A DNA stretch of 32,500 nucleotides from Verrucomicrobiota bacterium JB022 (GTDB lineage Bacteria > Verrucomicrobiota > Verrucomicrobiia > Opitutales > Oceanipulchritudinaceae). The notes under the pieces were generated by a model, which did not search any database, was not told the DNA's origin, and saw only the letters and a list, made by a program, of their open reading frames with translations. The stretch covers positions 1 to 32,500 of the forward strand of contig JAUTCQ010000013.1 in NCBI GenBank assembly GCA_030673845.1, in the 5' to 3' direction. The position numbers were made by a program, and so were the translations under genes. This document shows, piece after piece, positions 15,890-25,880 of this stretch (positions are counted from its first letter, which is position 1; each line of letters starts with the position of its first letter).

Positions 15890-16387
15890 ATGAGCCTTTT
15901 GCGCCGCAACGCCCGACATTGGCAGCTCCCCTGCCTGGCGGGCTTTTTCTTTGCCCTCGCCCAGCCCATATTCGGGCAGGTCGAGATCGAAGAAGTGTCG
16001 GTGCGTCGCCTCGACGCCGCCCACTTCAAGCGGCTGACCGAGTATTTCACCGGCCACGAAAGCACCGGCAATCGCGTGCTCCTGCGCAGCGACCCCGCCA
16101 CGCGCGGCGGCCTCTACTTCACGCTCGAACTGTCGGACGAGGCGGACAACCTGCCCGCCGGCAGCCAGTTCCGCGTGCAATACATCCGCCCCGACCTACC
16201 CGACGCGCTGGAGCAGCTCTACCCGCTGCCCGCCACCAACACCGCGCACCACACCGTCTACCTCGGGCTGACCGGCGACACCTGGCCAGACTCCGAAGCG
16301 CTGCCCCTCGCCTTCCGCGTGAGCCTCGTGGGCCCCGACGGCCAGGAACTCGACCACTACCAGAGCTTTCTCTGGGAGATGGAGTAG
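15890..16387 (+). CDS. Secreted hypothetical protein
   Basis: A 165-aa protein with a signal peptide of about 29 residues (Arg-rich start, core CLAGFFFALAQPI, cleavage near FGQ). The mature part looks like a compact beta-rich domain with alternating hydrophobic strands (GGLYFTLELS, FRVQYIRPD, HTVYLGLTGDTW, LAFRVSLVGPDG). No catalytic motif or Cys pair is visible, and I do not recognise the family. AGGAG lies directly upstream of the ATG. It sits 19 bases after the 40-aa basic gene and nine bases before the OGG1-type glycosylase gene, so the three form a probable operon of unrelated functions. Confidence 0.7.
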   Translation: MSLLRRNARHWQLPCLAGFFFALAQPIFGQVEIEEVSVRRLDAAHFKRLTEYFTGHESTGNRVLLRSDPATRGGLYFTLELSDEADNLPAGSQFRVQYIRPDLPDALEQLYPLPATNTAHHTVYLGLTGDTWPDSEALPLAFRVSLVGPDGQELDHYQSFLWEME

Positions 16388-16396
16388 ACTGCAGGC

Positions 16397-17260
16397 ATGC
16401 CCGACTGGCAGCCTCTCCCCCAATCCCCCGCCTTTGAGCCCGCCGTGTGGGCGGAAACGCTCGATGGCGGCCAAGCCTTCCGCTGGAACCGCTTGCCCGA
16501 CGGCCACGCCTGGCGCGGCATCTGGAGCCAGCACGCCGTCGAGCTGCGCCTCGACCCCGCCGCCAAAGTTGAGTGGCGCGCCCTGACGCCCGCCACCACC
16601 GCCGCCGACATCGCCTCATATCTGGCCCTCGACGTCGACTTCGCCGCCATGGCCGACGCCCTCCCGTGGCGGAGCGACCCCGTACTGGCCGCTGCCAAAG
16701 CCCGCTGGCCCGGCCTCCGCCTCCTGCGTCAACCTCTGGGTGAAGCCCTGCTCGGCTTCCAGTGCAGCGCCACCAAGCGCATCCCACAGATCAAACTGGG
16801 CCTCGACGCCATCGCCCGGCAATTCGGGCGCGACCTCGGGCACGGCTGCCACGCCCTCCCCACTTGGGCCGAGCTGGCCACGGTAGACGAAGCGGCCCTG
16901 CGCGCCACCGGCATCGGTTACCGCGCCAAAAACCTGCACCTCACCGCCCTCTTTCTGCAAGAGCACCCCGGCTATCTGGAAGCGGTCGAAACGCTGCCCT
17001 ACCCCGCCGCGCACGCCCACCTGCTCGCGCTGCCCGGCGTCGGCCCCAAAGTCGCCGACTGCGTGCTGCTCTTTGGCGGCCAGCGCTACGAAGCCTTCCC
17101 CGTCGACACCTGGATCCTGCAGACCATGGCCGCCCACTACCGCCTCGACGGCTGGAAACCCGAGCAGATCGCCCACTTTGGCCGCGTCCACTTCGGCCCC
17201 GCCGCTGGCCTCGCCCAGCAGTTCCTCTTCGCCGGAGCCCGGCGCGGCAAGGGAGCATAG
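16397..17260 (+). CDS. ogg: 8-oxoguanine DNA glycosylase/AP lyase, OGG1 type
   Basis: A 287-aa base-excision repair enzyme that removes oxidised guanine. The N-terminal OGG1 domain carries GGQAFRW (24-30). The helix-hairpin-helix is LLALPGVGPKVADCVLL, with the catalytic Lys218, and is followed by FPVDTWI with Asp237. The 19-residue spacing between Lys and Asp equals that of human OGG1 (Lys249, Asp268). No iron-sulfur Cys cluster is present, which separates it from MutY/Nth. The length fits the bacterial OGG1 homologues that complement or replace MutM. It is nine bases downstream of the secreted protein gene. Confidence 0.92.
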   Translation: MPDWQPLPQSPAFEPAVWAETLDGGQAFRWNRLPDGHAWRGIWSQHAVELRLDPAAKVEWRALTPATTAADIASYLALDVDFAAMADALPWRSDPVLAAAKARWPGLRLLRQPLGEALLGFQCSATKRIPQIKLGLDAIARQFGRDLGHGCHALPTWAELATVDEAALRATGIGYRAKNLHLTALFLQEHPGYLEAVETLPYPAAHAHLLALPGVGPKVADCVLLFGGQRYEAFPVDTWILQTMAAHYRLDGWKPEQIAHFGRVHFGPAAGLAQQFLFAGARRGKGA

Positions 17261-17270
17261 ACTCTGCTCA

Positions 17271-17372
17271 CGCCAAGCCGCAGAGCCGCCAAGGCAGCTA
17301 TAGCGGTTTATCACCCCTGAAAACGCGGAACAGCAGGAGGAGAATTACGAAATAACTCTCTGCGGCTTGGCG
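17271..17372. repeat. Inverted repeat pair directly after the glycosylase gene
   Basis: A perfect 15-bp pair: CGCCAAGCCGCAGAG (17271-17285) and CTCTGCGGCTTGGCG (17358-17372). Flanking bases CTCA/TGAG and CCAAGGC/GCCTTTGCG extend it imperfectly. The interior of about 70 bases holds no ORF. It begins ten bases after the stop of the glycosylase gene and shares the CGCAGAG/CCAAG style of the elements at 15531 and 24829. Confidence 0.8.
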
Positions 17373-17403
17373 CCTTTGCGTGAGGCATCCATAATCCTCC
17401 GAC

Positions 17404-17438
17404 AAAAAAGCGCCGCCGCCCGGAGACGTGCGACGCTT
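17404..17438 (-). terminator. Possible rho-independent terminator, minus strand
   Basis: On the minus strand, AAGCGTCGC (17438-17430) pairs with GCGGCGCTT (17416-17408) with one mismatch and is followed by a run of six T (17409-17404). It would end leftward transcripts from the SSS symporter gene, whose stop lies about 340 bases upstream beyond the multi-hairpin array. Confidence 0.5.
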
Positions 17439-17522
17439 GAGTAAAAGAACCGACTGGAGTCGCTTGCGCGAGTAATGACGGAGCCCATTCAATCAGCCTG
17501 GACACGGATGAACACCTCAGTA

Positions 17523-17737
17523 GCACCCCTCCGGGGTGCATCCCAGGGCTGAGATAAACCCGGGGTGTCGGTCCGCTACCGCGGACCTCAACCCCGCGCT
17601 AAGAGGTGGCAAGCCTCTGGCTTGCAGGATGATCCAGCATCCCGAAGGGATGCCATCCCTGAGCCGGTGGTTGAGGACGCTTTGAGTCCGACACCACCGG
17701 ATAGGACCGAACCAGAGTCTGCACCCTGGAGGGGTGC
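17523..17737. repeat. Array of six consecutive hairpins (multi-palindrome element)
   Basis: Six stem-loops follow each other: GCACCCC/GGGGTGC (17523-17539), GGTCCGC/GCGGACC (17570-17587), CAAGCC/GGCTTG (17610-17624), GCATCCC/GGGATGC (17637-17653), CCGGTGG/CCACCGG (17664-17700) and GCACCC/GGGTGC (17721-17737). Loops are mostly 3-4 bases. The first and last hairpins have nearly the same stem, as if they mark the ends of one element. An open frame crosses it (17565-17762), but its peptide is low-complexity and dictated by the palindromes, so I treat the stretch as non-coding. It lies between the minus-strand SSS gene stop and its possible terminator. Confidence 0.75.
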
Positions 17738-17776
17738 CACTCCGGCAAGGTCTACCCAATAAAGAACGGATCAGCC

Positions 17777-19393
17777 TCAGTTGCCGAAGGCCGCGCCAAA
17801 GTCGGCGAAGTACCAGTAGATGCCGATGATGATGACGAAGAGGATGGCAGCCGCAATCGGGGCGAGCTTCCACGGCGTCATGTCGACCGCTTCCGGCGTG
17901 CTCTCGCCATCAAACGGCTTCTCCTGTGGCTTCACGAGCAGGATCACGCCCATCACGGCCAGCAGCAGCACAAAGACGAGGCCGAGGAAGTGGAACTCGT
18001 GGATCGCCGTGACCCAGCCGCTGAACGGCGGCACGAAGTAGCCGACTGCGATCGTCACAAAGCCCAGGATCAGCGCCACCTTCGCCGCCAGCGGAGGCAC
18101 GCGCTTGTTGAGCATGCCAAAGAGCACCACCGAGAAGATCGGGATGAAATACATGCCGTTCATCTTCTGCAGGTAGGCAAAGATGCTCTGCGTCTGGGCC
18201 AGCAGCGGCGCCACCAGAATGCCCAACACGGCCACGATCACGCCGAAGATCCGGCCGGCACGCACCACCTCGCGGTCGGTCGCATTCGGGCGGATCTTGG
18301 TCTGGTAGAGGCCGAGCGAAAACAGCGTGGTGGAGCTGTTGAGCGCAGCGTTGAAGCTGCTCATGATCGCGCCAAACATCGCCGCAGCAAAGAAGCCGGA
18401 CAGGTAAGGCGGCAGCACCAGGCTGACCAGCGAGCCGTAGGCGTGGTCGGCCTTCATATCCTGATCGCGGAACAGGTAAAAGGCCACGATGCCCGGCAAC
18501 ACGAGATAGAGCGGCCCGATGAGCTTCAGCAAGCCCGTCAGCAACACGCCCTTCTGGCCCTCTGCCAGGCTGCTCGCGCCAAAGGTGCGCTGGATGATCT
18601 GCTGGTTGGTGCACCAGTAAAAGAGGTTGAGCAGCAAGATGCCCGAGAAGACGGTCGAGAACGGCACGGAAGTATCGTTACCGCCGATGGAGTTGAACTT
18701 CTCCGGCACCTCCGTGCGCAGGATTTGCCAACCCTCCAGGATGCCGCCCTGATCGCCCGCCACCGCATTGAGGCCGAAGAAAATGATCATCAAGCCGCCC
18801 GTGAGCAGCAGGATGCCGTTCATGAAGTCGGCCACGGCCATCACCCGCGTGCCGCCGAGCAGCGCGTAGACCGAGCCCACGATGCCCACCGCCACGACGA
18901 TCGTCCACAACGCCGTCTGGAACGAATCGGCGCCCAGCACCTGCTCCAGATTGAGGATGCCGATGAGCCCCGTCGCGCCCGTGTAAAGGATGATCGGGAT
19001 GAGGATCAGCGCGTAGGCAATGAGGAAGATCAGGTTGGTGATCAGCTCCGTCTGCCGGTCGAAGCGCAGGTGCAGGTATTGCGGCACCGTCGCCACCCCC
19101 AGCCGCAAAAACTTGGGCAGGAAGAACAGCGCCATCGCGATCAGCGCGATCACCGCCAACACCTCCCACACCATCACCGCCAGGCCGTCCGTAAACGCCG
19201 AGCCGTTGAGACCGACCATCTGCTCGGTCGAGAGGTTGGTCAGCAGCATCGAAGCCGCGATCAAGGGGAAAGTCAGGGAGCGGCCCGCGAGGAAGTAGCC
19301 CACGCTGGTGTTCTTTTCATCCCGACGCGTGATGAACCACGTCAAGAAAGCCACCAGGCCGGTGAACAGGAAAAACGATACTACGGCTAGCAT
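17777..19393 (-). CDS. Sodium:solute symporter (SSS/SLC5 family), probably for sugars
   Basis: A 538-aa integral membrane carrier with about 14 helices. Helix 1 contains FTGLVAFLTWF, and the loop GYFLAGRSLTFPLIAASMLL leads into LTNLSTEQMVGLNGSAF, as in vSGLT-like members. Family hallmarks LLGGTRVMAVADFMNG and FYWCTNQQIIQRTFGA are present. Asn and Gln in the last motif match sugar-carrying SGLT relatives better than proline (PutP) or pantothenate carriers, so import of a neutral sugar with sodium is the best guess. The C-terminus ends in one more helix (IAAAILFVIIIGIYWYF). No Shine-Dalgarno is seen before the ATG at 19393. It is separated by about 150 bases from the gene behind it and has no catabolic partner alongside. 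Confidence 0.9.
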   Translation of the reverse strand: MLAVVSFFLFTGLVAFLTWFITRRDEKNTSVGYFLAGRSLTFPLIAASMLLTNLSTEQMVGLNGSAFTDGLAVMVWEVLAVIALIAMALFFLPKFLRLGVATVPQYLHLRFDRQTELITNLIFLIAYALILIPIILYTGATGLIGILNLEQVLGADSFQTALWTIVVAVGIVGSVYALLGGTRVMAVADFMNGILLLTGGLMIIFFGLNAVAGDQGGILEGWQILRTEVPEKFNSIGGNDTSVPFSTVFSGILLLNLFYWCTNQQIIQRTFGASSLAEGQKGVLLTGLLKLIGPLYLVLPGIVAFYLFRDQDMKADHAYGSLVSLVLPPYLSGFFAAAMFGAIMSSFNAALNSSTTLFSLGLYQTKIRPNATDREVVRAGRIFGVIVAVLGILVAPLLAQTQSIFAYLQKMNGMYFIPIFSVVLFGMLNKRVPPLAAKVALILGFVTIAVGYFVPPFSGWVTAIHEFHFLGLVFVLLLAVMGVILLVKPQEKPFDGESTPEAVDMTPWKLAPIAAAILFVIIIGIYWYFADFGAAFGN

Positions 19394-19540
19394 GAAAGGG
19401 GAGATCGGTTAGGGGTGGAGGGGTTTACCAACCTGATGTTTGACCGCCACGCTGCCGTAAGACAAGCCCGAAGGCTGCGGCAGCCCCACGAGCAGGGTTA
19501 ACAGTTTACCGGCCCCTCAACCAGCCGAAGCTTCTCTTCA

Positions 19541-19882
19541 TCAGAGCCCCTGCCGGCGCAGCGAATTCATGTAAGCCTGCGCGAGGCGCCCCTTGAGGCT
19601 CCGCCGATCTTGCGCCACCTGTTCGAGCACCTGCCACATCTTGCGATTATTTGGCGCACGGCGCGCCACTTCGGCACAGGCCGCGTCCACCCGGATCGCC
19701 CCCAGGCGCCCCTTCATCGGCTCCTCCAGCAACATGCGGCCCAGCGCCTCGTCGGGCAGCTCGGCCAAAGATTCGAGCGCCTTCGCCCGCTCGCGCTTGA
19801 AAGTGGCCGCAAAGCGCAGCCCCACCAGCCAGGCAAGCAGGGCCAGAAACAAGATGATGCCTGAGACGATCCAGAAAAGCAT
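19541..19882 (-). CDS. Small membrane-anchored hypothetical protein
   Basis: A 113-aa protein with one N-terminal helix (LFWIVSGIILFLALLAWLVGL) followed by a basic, helical cytosolic part (about 25-113). The soluble part contains the segments AELPDEALGRMLLEEP and VDAACAEVARRAPNNRKMW, giving an alternating helical pattern like a small helical repeat. I do not recognise the family. It begins nine bases after the stop of the YHS-domain gene and is surely in the same transcript, so a shared role at the membrane is possible. Confidence 0.65.
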   Translation of the reverse strand: MLFWIVSGIILFLALLAWLVGLRFAATFKRERAKALESLAELPDEALGRMLLEEPMKGRLGAIRVDAACAEVARRAPNNRKMWQVLEQVAQDRRSLKGRLAQAYMNSLRRQGL

Positions 19883-19891
19883 GGTAGATAA

Positions 19892-20437
19892 CTAATCGGC
19901 AGCCAAGGTTGTCGCAACCGCACTGCGGCGGCTATCGGCCCCCTCGCCCCCTACAATCTCGCGATACTGGCGCAGCAGCTCCTCGTAGCGCGCGTCCGCC
20001 TGGGCAATGTAGACATCGGGCGACGCCTCCCAAAGGGCCTTCGTCTCCTCGTCTTGCAGCAAGTAGAGGCGACCGTTGCGCACCAGGAACACCGTCGGGT
20101 CTCCCGCCGATTGTACCTCCCGCTCCGCCTGCATGCAGAAGGCGCAATACCCACCGTAGGCCGGGGCATAGCGCGTCGGGTCGGCCATGAACAGGCGCCG
20201 ATACTCATGGGTACGGAAATACCAGGTGGCCCCCAGCCATTGGTAAGTCAACAAGGGGCTGCCCTTGACCGCCGCCCCTTCCTTGAAATACGCGACCGGG
20301 TCGTAGCCTCCGATTGCAATCTGACGCTCGTTCAGCTCCTGAGCGCTGACGGGCTTGAAGGCATAGGCAGGGCTCGCCATCAGCAAATAGCCGAGAGCAG
20401 CGACTCCAAACAGGGACAAAGCGTGCCAGAACTTCAT
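19892..20437 (-). CDS. Exported YHS-domain protein
   Basis: A 181-aa protein with a signal peptide (MKFWHALSLFGVAALGYLLM, cleavage near AYA-FK). The YHS domain runs from about residue 40 to 105: IGGYDPVAYFKEGAAVKG, then WYFRTHEYRRLFMADPTRYAPAYGGYCAFCM. YHS domains are thought to bind metal ions and occur beside metal ATPases and hydroxylases; in stand-alone exported form the role is unknown. Two Cys (CAFC) follow the YGGY signature as usual. The ATG at 20437 has AGGTAGGG upstream. It leads a two-gene unit with the membrane protein at 19541 and is divergent from the gene at 20561. Confidence 0.82.
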   Translation of the reverse strand: MKFWHALSLFGVAALGYLLMASPAYAFKPVSAQELNERQIAIGGYDPVAYFKEGAAVKGSPLLTYQWLGATWYFRTHEYRRLFMADPTRYAPAYGGYCAFCMQAEREVQSAGDPTVFLVRNGRLYLLQDEETKALWEASPDVYIAQADARYEELLRQYREIVGGEGADSRRSAVATTLAAD

Positions 20438-20560
20438 GGCACCCTACCTCTAGCACAGCTCGTACCGACTCGCAAATGAGCGACGCATTGCTCCCCAACC
20501 CGCTAAAACCCGTACTTTTTTATAGACACCGCGCCAGAACCGGACAGAGATAAAAGCACT

Positions 20561-20824
20561 ATGCTGATGATGGAGCACCATTTCTACGAATACGTTGGCA
20601 AAAAGACCTTGGCGATCACCGCCCTGTTGTCCGTGATCTTCTTCGTGTGCTTCACGTTCATCCTCTCCGGCCACGTGCCGGACGCCAGCCCCACCTGGCG
20701 CATGATCTGGGGCGCCTATGCCGCCATGCCCCTCGCCGGCGTCTTCTTCTTTGCCAGCATGATGCTCTCCGTGCTCATGGCCGAACGCCGCCAGATCAAG
20801 AAGGCCCGCAAGGCCAAGGCCTAA
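20561..20824 (+). CDS. Small two-helix membrane protein
   Basis: An 87-aa protein; the ATG at 20561 or at 20570 (third Met) could be used. Two helices are visible, ALLSVIFFVCFTFILSG and MPLAGVFFFASMMLSVLMA, followed by a strongly basic tail (ERRQIKKARKAKA), which predicts both ends in the cytosol. No family is recognised. A good intrinsic terminator 27 bases after its stop marks it as a single-gene transcript and supports it being real. Confidence 0.72.
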   Translation: MLMMEHHFYEYVGKKTLAITALLSVIFFVCFTFILSGHVPDASPTWRMIWGAYAAMPLAGVFFFASMMLSVLMAERRQIKKARKAKA

Positions 20825-20851
20825 ACCGCCCGCAAACCACTTTCGCAAAGA

Positions 20852-20881
20852 GGAGCACCCCACACCGGGCGCTCCTTTTTT
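20852..20881 (+). terminator. Rho-independent terminator
   Basis: GGAGC-A-CCC pairs with GGG-C-GCTCC (20852-20875, one internal mismatch, 6-base loop) and runs into six T (20876-20881). It ends the transcript of the two-helix membrane protein. Confidence 0.85.
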
Positions 20882-20897
20882 GTGTCTGCAGCTAATG

Positions 20898-20964
20898 GGC
20901 CACTGATGAAACACGGACAAGAGTAAAATCCTGTCCGTGTTTTGATCCGTGAAAATCCGTGGCC
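20898..20964. repeat. Long imperfect hairpin repeat
   Basis: The outer arms GGCCAC (20898) and GTGGCC (20964) enclose an inner perfect 11-bp pair AAACACGGACA (20909-20919) and TGTCCGTGTTT (20932-20942). The right flank carries the direct echo GATCCGTGAAAATCCGTGG. It lies between the terminator and the tatC stop and contains no ORF. Confidence 0.75.
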
Positions 20965-20987
20965 GATGCCAAATGCCAAGCCCCCAC

Positions 20988-21854
20988 TTACTCGTCCAGC
21001 ATCGCTTCGGCTTCGGCGCGGGCGCGCTCGCGCATGCGGATGACAGGGCGGCTGAGCAGGATGGCCAGCTCGTAGAGCAGATACATGGGCAGCGCCAGCA
21101 GCATCAGCGAAATCGGGTCGCCGCCCGGAGTCACCAGCGCCGCCACGACGAGGAAGACCACAAAGCTGTAGTGCCGCCAATCCTTCAGGCGCTGCACGTC
21201 GAGCACGCCCAGGTAGACAAGCAGCAGCAGCAGCAAAGGGAACTCGAACGACAAGCCGATACCCATCACGCTCCAGGTCAGCAGCGAATAATAATTGTCG
21301 GCCGTGATCAGCAGCGTAAAGCCCAGCAAGTCGTTGAAAAAGACGGAGGCCCGCAGCATCATCGGCACCACGAGGAAAAAGCTGAAACACGCGCCCAGAA
21401 GGAAAAGGATAAAGCCGAGCACGCCCCCAGGGATCAGCAACCGCTTCTCGTGATTCGTCAGCCCTGGCGAGATGAAGCTCCCGAAGAAATAGAGCACGAA
21501 CGGCCCGCCAAGCGCGACGCCACCGACCATCAGCAGGTTGAAAACGACCGAAAAGACGCCCATGAAAGACGTCATGATCAGCCCCTCCATCGTGGCCGTC
21601 TCCGCCCGCCCGCTGATGGCAAAATTGTAGGGCCACATCAGCAGTCGGGCAAAATTGGTGAGAAAAATGGTGACGAGTACTGTCCCGACCAGAAAAGCGC
21701 CCAGCGATTTTACAATCGCCCAGCGCAGGTCTTCCAGATGGTCCAGAAAACCCATGGCCCCGGGCTCGGAGGCTTCAGGCTCGGCCCAGACTTCCCCGGT
21801 GGGTGAAGTCTCGTCGCTATCGTCGTGGTGGGAATGAGGGGGGCGGGCGTCCAT
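20988..21854 (-). CDS. tatC: Twin-arginine translocase subunit TatC
   Basis: A 288-aa inner-membrane protein, the receptor for folded Tat substrates. A polar, acidic and His-containing N-terminal extension of about 33 residues precedes the family signature FLDHLEDLRWAI (canonical HLxELR). Six helices follow; marks include SPGLTNHEKRLLIPGGVLGF, GLSFEFPLLLLLLVYLGVL (conserved FEFP) and ALVTPGGDPISLMLLALPMY near the end. No tatA or tatB lies in this window, so they must be elsewhere. It is divergent from ppdK across a 138-base region that holds two palindromes. Confidence 0.95.
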   Translation of the reverse strand: MDARPPHSHHDDSDETSPTGEVWAEPEASEPGAMGFLDHLEDLRWAIVKSLGAFLVGTVLVTIFLTNFARLLMWPYNFAISGRAETATMEGLIMTSFMGVFSVVFNLLMVGGVALGGPFVLYFFGSFISPGLTNHEKRLLIPGGVLGFILFLLGACFSFFLVVPMMLRASVFFNDLLGFTLLITADNYYSLLTWSVMGIGLSFEFPLLLLLLVYLGVLDVQRLKDWRHYSFVVFLVVAALVTPGGDPISLMLLALPMYLLYELAILLSRPVIRMRERARAEAEAMLDE

Positions 21855-21868
21855 GTTTGACTATTGAC

Positions 21869-21901
21869 CCGTAAAAACGGTGATCCCTGTCGTTGACAGG
21901 G
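21869..21901. promoter_or_regulatory. Two short palindromes in the tatC-ppdK divergent region
   Basis: CCGT-AAAA-ACGG lies at 21869-21880, and CCCTGTC-GTT-GACAGGG lies at 21885-21901. The second contains TTGACA (21893-21898), a -35-like hexamer on the plus strand, but no good -10 box follows at the expected distance. They could be operator sites or RNA hairpins in a leader. Confidence 0.4.
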
Positions 21902-21992
21902 CAGTGACAACCTTCAAGGCTCCGACTTTCGGCTTATCGCTTAATTCGAAAAACCTCTTTGATTTGTTCTCCAAACCTCAACCGTAGCTAGC

Positions 21993-24716
<2,724 letters not shown>

Positions 24717-24755
24717 GGCGACGCCACACGCGTAGTTGATTCAGAGACACCTTTC

Positions 24756-24792
24756 AGCCCCCGTCCCGAGCATCTCGGGCGGGGGCTTTTTT
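24756..24792 (+). terminator. Rho-independent terminator of ppdK
   Basis: A long GC stem AGCCCCCG-T-CCCGAG pairs with CTCGGG-C-GGGGGCT (24756-24787) with a CAT loop and one mismatch, followed by a run of six T (24787-24792). Confidence 0.93.
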
Positions 24793-24828
24793 GTGCGAAA
24801 AGGAGAAGAAGGCGGGGATACGTTCGCC

Positions 24829-24853
24829 CGCAAAGACGCAGAGAGGCGCGGAG
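24829..24853. repeat. Single copy of a CGCAGAG-type dispersed repeat
   Basis: CGCAAAGACGCAGAGAGGCG followed by CGGAG (24829-24853) touches the toxin gene's stop codon at 24854-24856. It has the same style as the repeat arms at 9174, 15531 and 17271, but no inverted partner is found nearby. Confidence 0.6.
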
Positions 24854-25150
24854 CTACCGCAGCCGACGCCGCCAATACCCCGGTTGGCGGGAAGTATGCG
24901 CGAGGGCCAAAACACGCACCAGCGACTCCTCCTTCACATATTCGAAGTAGATGAGGTAGCGGAAGCGATTGACCGCACAACGCCGTGCCCCGAGATCGCG
25001 GCGAAAGCTTTGTGGGCGTCGTAATATCCGGCTGATGCCCGACTCTACCTCCTCGATCAGCCGACGCCCCAAGCCTGCCTCGTGCTCTTCCAGCCATTCC
25101 GCAGCCGAAGTCAGCTCCCGCTCAAAGGCAGGGTGGTAGAGAATCTTCAC
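24854..25150 (-). CDS. ParE/RelE-type toxin of a toxin-antitoxin pair
   Basis: A 98-aa protein of the RelE/ParE fold. The N-terminus MKILYHPAFERELTSAAEWL and helix AGLGRRLIEEVESGISRILRRP are typical of ParE-like toxins, as is the core NRFRYLIYFEY with later LVRVLALAHTSRQPGYW. The HTSRQPGYW end is the usual family ending and suggests an intact gene. ParE members poison DNA gyrase, while RelE members cut mRNA; sequence alone favours ParE but does not prove the target. It overlaps the antitoxin gene by four bases, so translation is coupled. The C-terminus abuts a dispersed repeat. Confidence 0.88.
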   Translation of the reverse strand: MKILYHPAFERELTSAAEWLEEHEAGLGRRLIEEVESGISRILRRPQSFRRDLGARRCAVNRFRYLIYFEYVKEESLVRVLALAHTSRQPGYWRRRLR

Positions 25151-25386
25151 GAAAACCGACGCTTCAAGTTACCAAAAACCTCTTCATGCGTCCGGCCCTG
25201 AACCTTGCCCGAACTCAGATCGGCCGACCGTTGCCGCAATACTCCCTCCAGCTCCTCTTCCTCGCGGGCATGGACAGAGCGGGCAACCTGGGCAAACTCA
25301 GCCTCAGGCAATCGGCGAATTTCAGCAAGGATCTGCTCCAAGGACATGCCGTTAAAATCTGCCATCGCATCCCTCTCTGCAAGCAT
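25147..25386 (-). CDS. Antitoxin partner of the ParE-type toxin
   Basis: About 79 aa from the ATG at 25386, chosen because GGGGGAGGAGG lies directly upstream. An ATG at 25365 with GAGAGGG is also usable, and the frame stays open to 25422. The C-terminal part (DLSSGKVQGRTHEEVFGNLK) matches the toxin-binding tail of short antitoxins of the addiction-module type, where 'SGKV.G...EEV' is common. The middle (LEQILAEIRRLPEAEFAQV) is helical. No clear ribbon-helix-helix is visible. It precedes and overlaps the toxin, the standard order, and the pair likely represses itself from the 47-base divergent gap. Confidence 0.8.
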   Translation of the reverse strand: MLAERDAMADFNGMSLEQILAEIRRLPEAEFAQVARSVHAREEEELEGVLRQRSADLSSGKVQGRTHEEVFGNLKRRFS

Positions 25387-25433
25387 ATCCTCCTCCCCCA
25401 CAAACTGGCATGCGCTAAGCACCTTGAAAGGGC

Positions 25434-25808
25434 ATGAGCGTGAAAATCCGAAAGCAAGGCGACTACGAACTGTTCAACACCACGCACGACCACCAGATCC
25501 TGGTGCTCGACGAAGAGCGCTATTTTGCGTGGGTACGTGGCCAGCAAGGCGAGATCCTCGTCGGCTCCGACTCCGACCACCAGAAGGACGACTCCTGCCA
25601 GCGAGGCCGCTACTTCCTCGTCGATTTCGACGACGAGGAAGACTTCCAGGACATGCCCCACCTCTTTCTGCAAGACGGCAAAAGCTACGATTCGCTCGTG
25701 CTGCCTAAGGGCCTGCCCAGCAAAAAGGGCGACCGCCAGAAGGTGATCCGCAACGAGAACGACGTAGGCAAGAAAGCCCTGGAGCGCACCCTGCGCGAAG
25801 ACGACTAG
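25434..25808 (+). CDS. Hypothetical soluble protein
   Basis: A 124-aa, highly charged protein without signal peptide or membrane segment. The N-terminal half looks like small beta-strands (DHQILVLDEERYFAWVRG, then GEILVGSDSDH), and an acidic run DFDDEEDFQDMPHLFLQDG follows. The tail is Lys/Arg-rich (KKGDRQKVIRNENDVGKKA). No family is recognised. GAAAGGG just upstream of the ATG is a good ribosome site. It is divergent from the antitoxin gene with a 47-base gap, so the two promoters overlap; whether it belongs to the toxin-antitoxin locus is unknown. Confidence 0.7.
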   Translation: MSVKIRKQGDYELFNTTHDHQILVLDEERYFAWVRGQQGEILVGSDSDHQKDDSCQRGRYFLVDFDDEEDFQDMPHLFLQDGKSYDSLVLPKGLPSKKGDRQKVIRNENDVGKKALERTLREDD

Positions 25809-25880
25809 CCTAGCCCCCAACAGAGCAGGGCCGAATAGAGATCGCCGCAACTCGCCCCGCAGTCCAGCATGGTAGGTGCC

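Noticed and set aside
17565-17762. 65-codon open frame across the hairpin array
   Set aside because: Its peptide is dictated by six palindromes and has no domain character; treated as a non-coding element.
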